From JAWRCU01 sp033542235 (lineage in GTDB: Bacteria; Pseudomonadota; Alphaproteobacteria; Rhizobiales; Rhizobiaceae): DNA of 64,000 nt. The position numbers and the translations under genes are program-made. Under the pieces are notes generated by a model. The model ran no database searches. It was not told where the DNA came from and saw only the letters and a list, made by a program, of their open reading frames with translations. Each line of letters begins with the position of its first letter. Within the stretch, counting starts at the first letter, position 1. Shown here piece by piece: positions 60,527 to 64,000 of this stretch. The stretch covers positions 124,001 through 188,000 of the forward strand of contig NZ_JAWRCU010000001.1 in NCBI RefSeq assembly GCF_033542235.1. Reading direction: 5' to 3'.

Positions 60527-61554
60527 TGAAGCTTTTGAAGACGACCCTCGTCGCATCGGTGGCGCTCGGCGCGCTCGCCGGCGCCGCTTCGGCCGAGAAC
60601 ATGCCGAAGAAGATCGGCTATGTCGTCAACTACGCCACGCACGAATGGTACCAGAACGTCATCAAGGGCATGAAGGACCGCGCCAAGCAGCTCGGCATCG
60701 AGGTCGAGGTCAAGGACGCCAATCTCGACGTTGCCAAGCAGGTCTCCGCGGCCGAAGACTTCATGGCGCAAGGCGTGGACGTGCTCATCATCACGCCCGT
60801 CAACGAGGAAGGTGTCGTTCCGTTGGTGCGGCGCGCCAAGGCCGAGAAGATGCCGCTCGTTCTTGAAGGCAACCCGGTGAAGGGCATGACGACCATGGTC
60901 GCGATCTGCGACTACGACACCGGCTACGACGCCGGCGTCGCGGCTGGCAAATACGCCAAGGAGCATCTCGACGGCAAGGCCAAGGTGATGAATGTCGGCC
61001 TGCCGCTGCTGTCGGCCACGGTGCTGCGCTCGCAGGGCTTCATGGACGGCATCAAGACGGAGATCCCTGACGCCACCATGGTCCACGACCTCGATGGCGG
61101 CGGCAATCCGGATCGCGCCCTCGAAGTATCCTCGGCGGCGCTGGCGCAGAATGCCGACATCAACATCATCTATGGCATCAACGACAGCTCCTCGCTCGGC
61201 GGGCTGCAGGCCTGGAAGGCTGCCGGCAAGTCGCAGGACGGTCTGCTGGTGGTCGGCACCGGTGGCGAAGGGCTTGCCTTCATCAACGCCATGCAGCACG
61301 AGCCGTCTTACAAGATCGAGGCGGCGATGTTCCCCGAGAAGGAGGGGTTCACGGCGATCGACGCGGCCGTGAAGGTGTTCAACGGCGAGTCGGTGCCGGA
61401 GCATATTGTCAGCCCGACTGCTCCCATGCTCGGCGATGAGTGGCAGAAATACTATTCGGTCGAAGGCACGACGCGCACTATCAAGTGGGATGCGGTAAAC
61501 GCTATTCAGCCGCCCGCGAAATGCATGAAGACGGCAGCCGACCTGAAGAAGTAA
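60523..61554 (+). CDS. Periplasmic sugar-binding protein of an ABC transporter
   Basis: 343 residues. MMKLLKTTLVASVALGALAG then AASAEN is a signal peptide. The mature part (KKIGYVVNYATHEWYQNVIKGMKDRA, DVLIITPVNEEGVVPLVRRA, GINDSSSLGGLQAWKAAG) is a type I (RbsB/LacI-like) binding protein. GGGAGGAAG is before the ATG pair. It delivers a sugar or polyol to the permease encoded next. Confidence 0.9.
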   Translation: MMKLLKTTLVASVALGALAGAASAENMPKKIGYVVNYATHEWYQNVIKGMKDRAKQLGIEVEVKDANLDVAKQVSAAEDFMAQGVDVLIITPVNEEGVVPLVRRAKAEKMPLVLEGNPVKGMTTMVAICDYDTGYDAGVAAGKYAKEHLDGKAKVMNVGLPLLSATVLRSQGFMDGIKTEIPDATMVHDLDGGGNPDRALEVSSAALAQNADINIIYGINDSSSLGGLQAWKAAGKSQDGLLVVGTGGEGLAFINAMQHEPSYKIEAAMFPEKEGFTAIDAAVKVFNGESVPEHIVSPTAPMLGDEWQKYYSVEGTTRTIKWDAVNAIQPPAKCMKTAADLKK

Positions 61555-61617
61555 GGCCCACGACCGATAGCTTGCCGGGGCGTGATGTCGCCCCGGCGCA
61601 TTTGTTCGGACCGAGCC

Positions 61618-62604
61618 ATGACGAGCGAAACCATACCCACGACTCGCAAACCCGGAGCCGCATTCGGCCTGCTTGCGGACAGAAGCCAGATCGTGCTGAT
61701 CGGCATTCTGGTCCTGCTCTGCATTGCCATCTCGATCGCCGCACCGCAGTTCTATTCCGGAGCCAATGTCATCGCGATCCTGCGCCAATGCGCGCTGGTG
61801 TTGATCGTCGCGGCAGGCATGACCATGCTTCTGATCGCCGGCGAGGTGGACCTGTCGGTTGGCGCTTCGCTCGCCTTCGTCGGCTGCGTCGGCATGGACG
61901 TGACGAACCGCACCGGCAGCCTCGCGCTCGGATCGCTCGCCGCAATCGCTTTTGCCGGCGTCGTCGGCCTTTTCAATGGTCTCGTCGTTACCCGGCTCAA
62001 GGTGAACTCGCTGATCGCCACCATCGCGACCATGATGATCCTGCAGGGTGGCGTGTTCCTCTACACGCGAGAGGCCGTGCAGAACCGTCATCACATCCCG
62101 GCCTTCACCGATCTCGGCGCCGGCTATGTCGGGCCGCTTCCGGTGCCGGTTATCATCGCCGCGATCGTCTTTCTCATTGCCTTCGTGACACTGCGCTATA
62201 CGACATTCGGCCGCTATCTCTATGCGGTCGGCGCCAACGAGAAGGCAGCGCGGCTGTCCGGCCTTCGCGCCGAGCGGCTGAAGCTGATCGCCTTCGTCAT
62301 CACCGGGCTGCTTGTCGGCGTCGCCGGGCTGATCCTCGCCTCGCTCATGAATGCCGGCCAGCCGACTGCGGGGCGCGGCTTCGAGCTCACGGTGATTGCT
62401 GCCGTCATTCTCGGCGGCACCAGTCTTTCGGGCGGCCGCGGCACGCTCGTCGGCACCCTTCTCGGCGTTCTCGTTCTGAAGATCGTCGACAACGGCATCA
62501 TTATCCTGAGGTGGAACCAGGACCTGCAGATGGTCGTGCCCGGCATCGTCATCATTCTCGCGACCTGGCTCGATATTGTCAGGAGACGCAGCGATGCACG
62601 CTGA
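61618..62604 (+). CDS. Sugar ABC transporter permease (RbsC-like)
   Basis: 328 residues from MTSETIPTTRKPGAAFGLLA, about ten hydrophobic helices. The family signature GRYLYAVGANEKAARLSGLR is the cytoplasmic loop contacting the ATPase. GAEVDLSVGASLAFVG-like and ILGGTSLSGGRGTLVGTLLG segments match RbsC/XylH-type permeases. It ends overlapping the ATPase start by 11 bases. An in-frame ATG at 61582 is an alternative. Confidence 0.9.
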   Translation: MTSETIPTTRKPGAAFGLLADRSQIVLIGILVLLCIAISIAAPQFYSGANVIAILRQCALVLIVAAGMTMLLIAGEVDLSVGASLAFVGCVGMDVTNRTGSLALGSLAAIAFAGVVGLFNGLVVTRLKVNSLIATIATMMILQGGVFLYTREAVQNRHHIPAFTDLGAGYVGPLPVPVIIAAIVFLIAFVTLRYTTFGRYLYAVGANEKAARLSGLRAERLKLIAFVITGLLVGVAGLILASLMNAGQPTAGRGFELTVIAAVILGGTSLSGGRGTLVGTLLGVLVLKIVDNGIIILRWNQDLQMVVPGIVIILATWLDIVRRRSDAR

Positions 62605-64000
62605 GCCCGCTCAGGACATGACCGCGATAGCCGGCCCCGCGCCGGCGCTGGAAATGCATGGCATCGGCAAGCGCTTCCCGGGCGTTGTCGCGCTCGAGGG
62701 AGTCGATCTGACGCTTGCCCGCGGCAAGGTTCATGCCCTGATGGGCGAGAACGGTGCCGGCAAGTCCACCCTGATCAAGATCATGGCGGGCGTCTATGGC
62801 AAGGATGCCGGGACCATTCGCATCGGCGGCCAGGAGGTCGAGCTGCGCACGCCGCGCGACGCGCTCGCGCAAGGCATCAAGGTTGTATTCCAGGAGATCG
62901 CGCTGATCTCCGAATTCACCGTCGCCGAGAACATCTTTCTCGAGCGCCATCCGGTCGGCCGCGCCGGCTCAATCGACTGGAAGCGGATCCGGGCCGAGTC
63001 CGCGTCGCTCTTCAAGCGCATCGGCTTCGATGTCGATCCCGCTGCCCGCACGGGCAACCTTCCCGTTAGCCAGCAGCAGATGGTTGAGATCGCGCGTGCT
63101 CTCGCGCATGAGGCCCGCATCGTCGTCATGGACGAGCCGACATCGTCGCTGACGCCCAACGAGGTCGCGCTGCTTTTCAAGGTCATACGCCGGCTGACCG
63201 AACTCGGCATTGCCGTCGTATACGTCACGCACAAGCTCGACGAAGTATTTGAGATCGCCGACGAGGTGACCGTGCTGCGCGACGGCCGCCATATCTCGAC
63301 CAAGCCGATCGGCGAGCACACGCATGACAGCCTGATCCAGGATATGATCGGACGCCGGATCGAGAACCTCTTTCCGCGTTCGCGCGGCCACGCCCAAGGT
63401 GACGTCGCGCTCTCGGTGAGCAATCTCTCGACCGACGTCAAGCTTAGGGATGTCTCCTTCGAGGTGCGCGCCGGGGAAGTGCTCGGCTTCTTCGGGTTGA
63501 TGGGCGCCGGCCGCACCGAACTTGCCAAGGCGATTGTCGGCTTCGACCCAATACGATCCGGCGCGATCGAGATCGGCGGCAAGCCGCTGAAGCCGCACGA
63601 CACGCGCACCGGTGTCGCGCTGGGCATAGGCCTGCTCACCGAAGACAGGAAGGGCGAAGGACTGATGCTGGAGCTTCCGGTCCGGCAAAATATGAGCCTC
63701 GCCGCGCTCGCCGGCTTCAGCCGCGCCGGATTTGTGGACGAAGGTCGCGAGAAGGAAGCCGTGCAGGGCTATGTCGACCGCTTCCGCATTCGGACTCCGT
63801 CGCTTTCCCAGCTGATCAAAAACCTTTCGGGCGGCAACCAGCAGAAGGTGCTGCTTGCCCGCTGGCTGATGCGCGGGCTGAAGGTGATCGTCGTCGATGA
63901 GCCGACGCGCGGCATCGATGTCGGCGCGAAGTCGGAGATATTCGCGCTGCTCGACCGGCTCGCGTCCGAAGGCCTTGCCGTCGTCATGATGACCTCCGAG
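62594..64000 (+). CDS. Sugar ABC transporter ATPase (RbsA-like), cut by window edge
   Basis: The frame is open to the window end, 469 residues so far from MHAEPAQDMT. Two nucleotide-binding domains: the first has GENGAGKST at residues 51-59 and VMDEPTSSLTPNE, and the second has GAGRTELAKAIVG and LSGGNQQKVLLARWLM, with VVDEPTRGIDVGAK. This is the duplicated-ATPase form used by monosaccharide importers. It overlaps the permease gene, so both are made together. CAGGAGACG precedes the start. Confidence 0.9.
   Translation, partial: MHAEPAQDMTAIAGPAPALEMHGIGKRFPGVVALEGVDLTLARGKVHALMGENGAGKSTLIKIMAGVYGKDAGTIRIGGQEVELRTPRDALAQGIKVVFQEIALISEFTVAENIFLERHPVGRAGSIDWKRIRAESASLFKRIGFDVDPAARTGNLPVSQQQMVEIARALAHEARIVVMDEPTSSLTPNEVALLFKVIRRLTELGIAVVYVTHKLDEVFEIADEVTVLRDGRHISTKPIGEHTHDSLIQDMIGRRIENLFPRSRGHAQGDVALSVSNLSTDVKLRDVSFEVRAGEVLGFFGLMGAGRTELAKAIVGFDPIRSGAIEIGGKPLKPHDTRTGVALGIGLLTEDRKGEGLMLELPVRQNMSLAALAGFSRAGFVDEGREKEAVQGYVDRFRIRTPSLSQLIKNLSGGNQQKVLLARWLMRGLKVIVVDEPTRGIDVGAKSEIFALLDRLASEGLAVVMMTSE

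Noticed and set aside
1..64000. CRISPR arrays, rRNA genes or complete insertion sequences
   Set aside because: None seen: no regularly spaced direct repeats, no rRNA-like sequence and no transposase besides the tyrosine recombinase.

Overview
The window looks like chromosome from a Rhizobiales alphaproteobacterium, probably Phyllobacteriaceae (Mesorhizobium/Aminobacter/Chelativorans-like). The signs are high GC, a long class II (B12-dependent) ribonucleotide reductase, DUF982, DUF3606 and DUF892 proteins, many universal stress proteins, and repeated matches to the alphaproteobacterial EcfG stress promoter (GGAAC-N16/17-CGTT). This placement is inference from gene content, not from a marker gene.

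Layout. 0-8.4 kb is accessory: the end of an unknown gene, small stress-type genes, an isolated phage packaging block (terminase small and large subunits, a protein with an HEFGH motif), two copies of a short element with a covarying stem, and a small tyrosine recombinase. 8.5-18 kb carries NhaA, an ion channel with a zinc ribbon, a cyclase-TPR protein, a receiver protein next to a multi-PAS histidine kinase, and a sugar-dehydrogenase-like protein. 17.9-23.5 kb is a minus-strand operon with a lactate-permease family transporter, a small membrane protein, a gamma-glutamyltransferase, a short peptide resembling a piece of that enzyme, and an SLC13 permease. 23.9-34 kb has Na/Pi and DMT transporters and many small stress genes, several behind EcfG-type promoters, plus a frameshifted iron-permease-like gene. 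34.6-38 kb is a compact phage-like control module with an HTH regulator, divergent small genes and repeated palindromic operators, ending near tRNA-Leu(TAA).

38-48.6 kb is more core-like: an outer membrane protein, a CinA-type protein, a stress protein, xanthine phosphoribosyltransferase, a NUDIX hydrolase, nrdJ behind two NrdR-like boxes, and an amidase. 48.9-58.1 kb is a stress/low-oxygen island: three universal stress proteins, a divergent GroEL, a phasin and a cytochrome c, with FNR/FixK-type TTGAY-N4-RTCAA sites in front of the transcription units. 58.4-64 kb is a sugar-type ABC operon: a solute-binding-like protein without a signal peptide, an IclR regulator, a periplasmic binding protein, a permease, and an ATPase that runs off the window. 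A palindrome upstream is a likely operator.

Common theme: two stress circuits overlay the region. EcfG-type promoters precede small proteins, DUF892, DUF3606 and one universal stress protein. FNR-type sites precede the chaperone, phasin, cytochrome and other stress-protein units. No CRISPR array, rRNA operon or complete insertion sequence was seen. Promoters, operators and terminators were found by eye.
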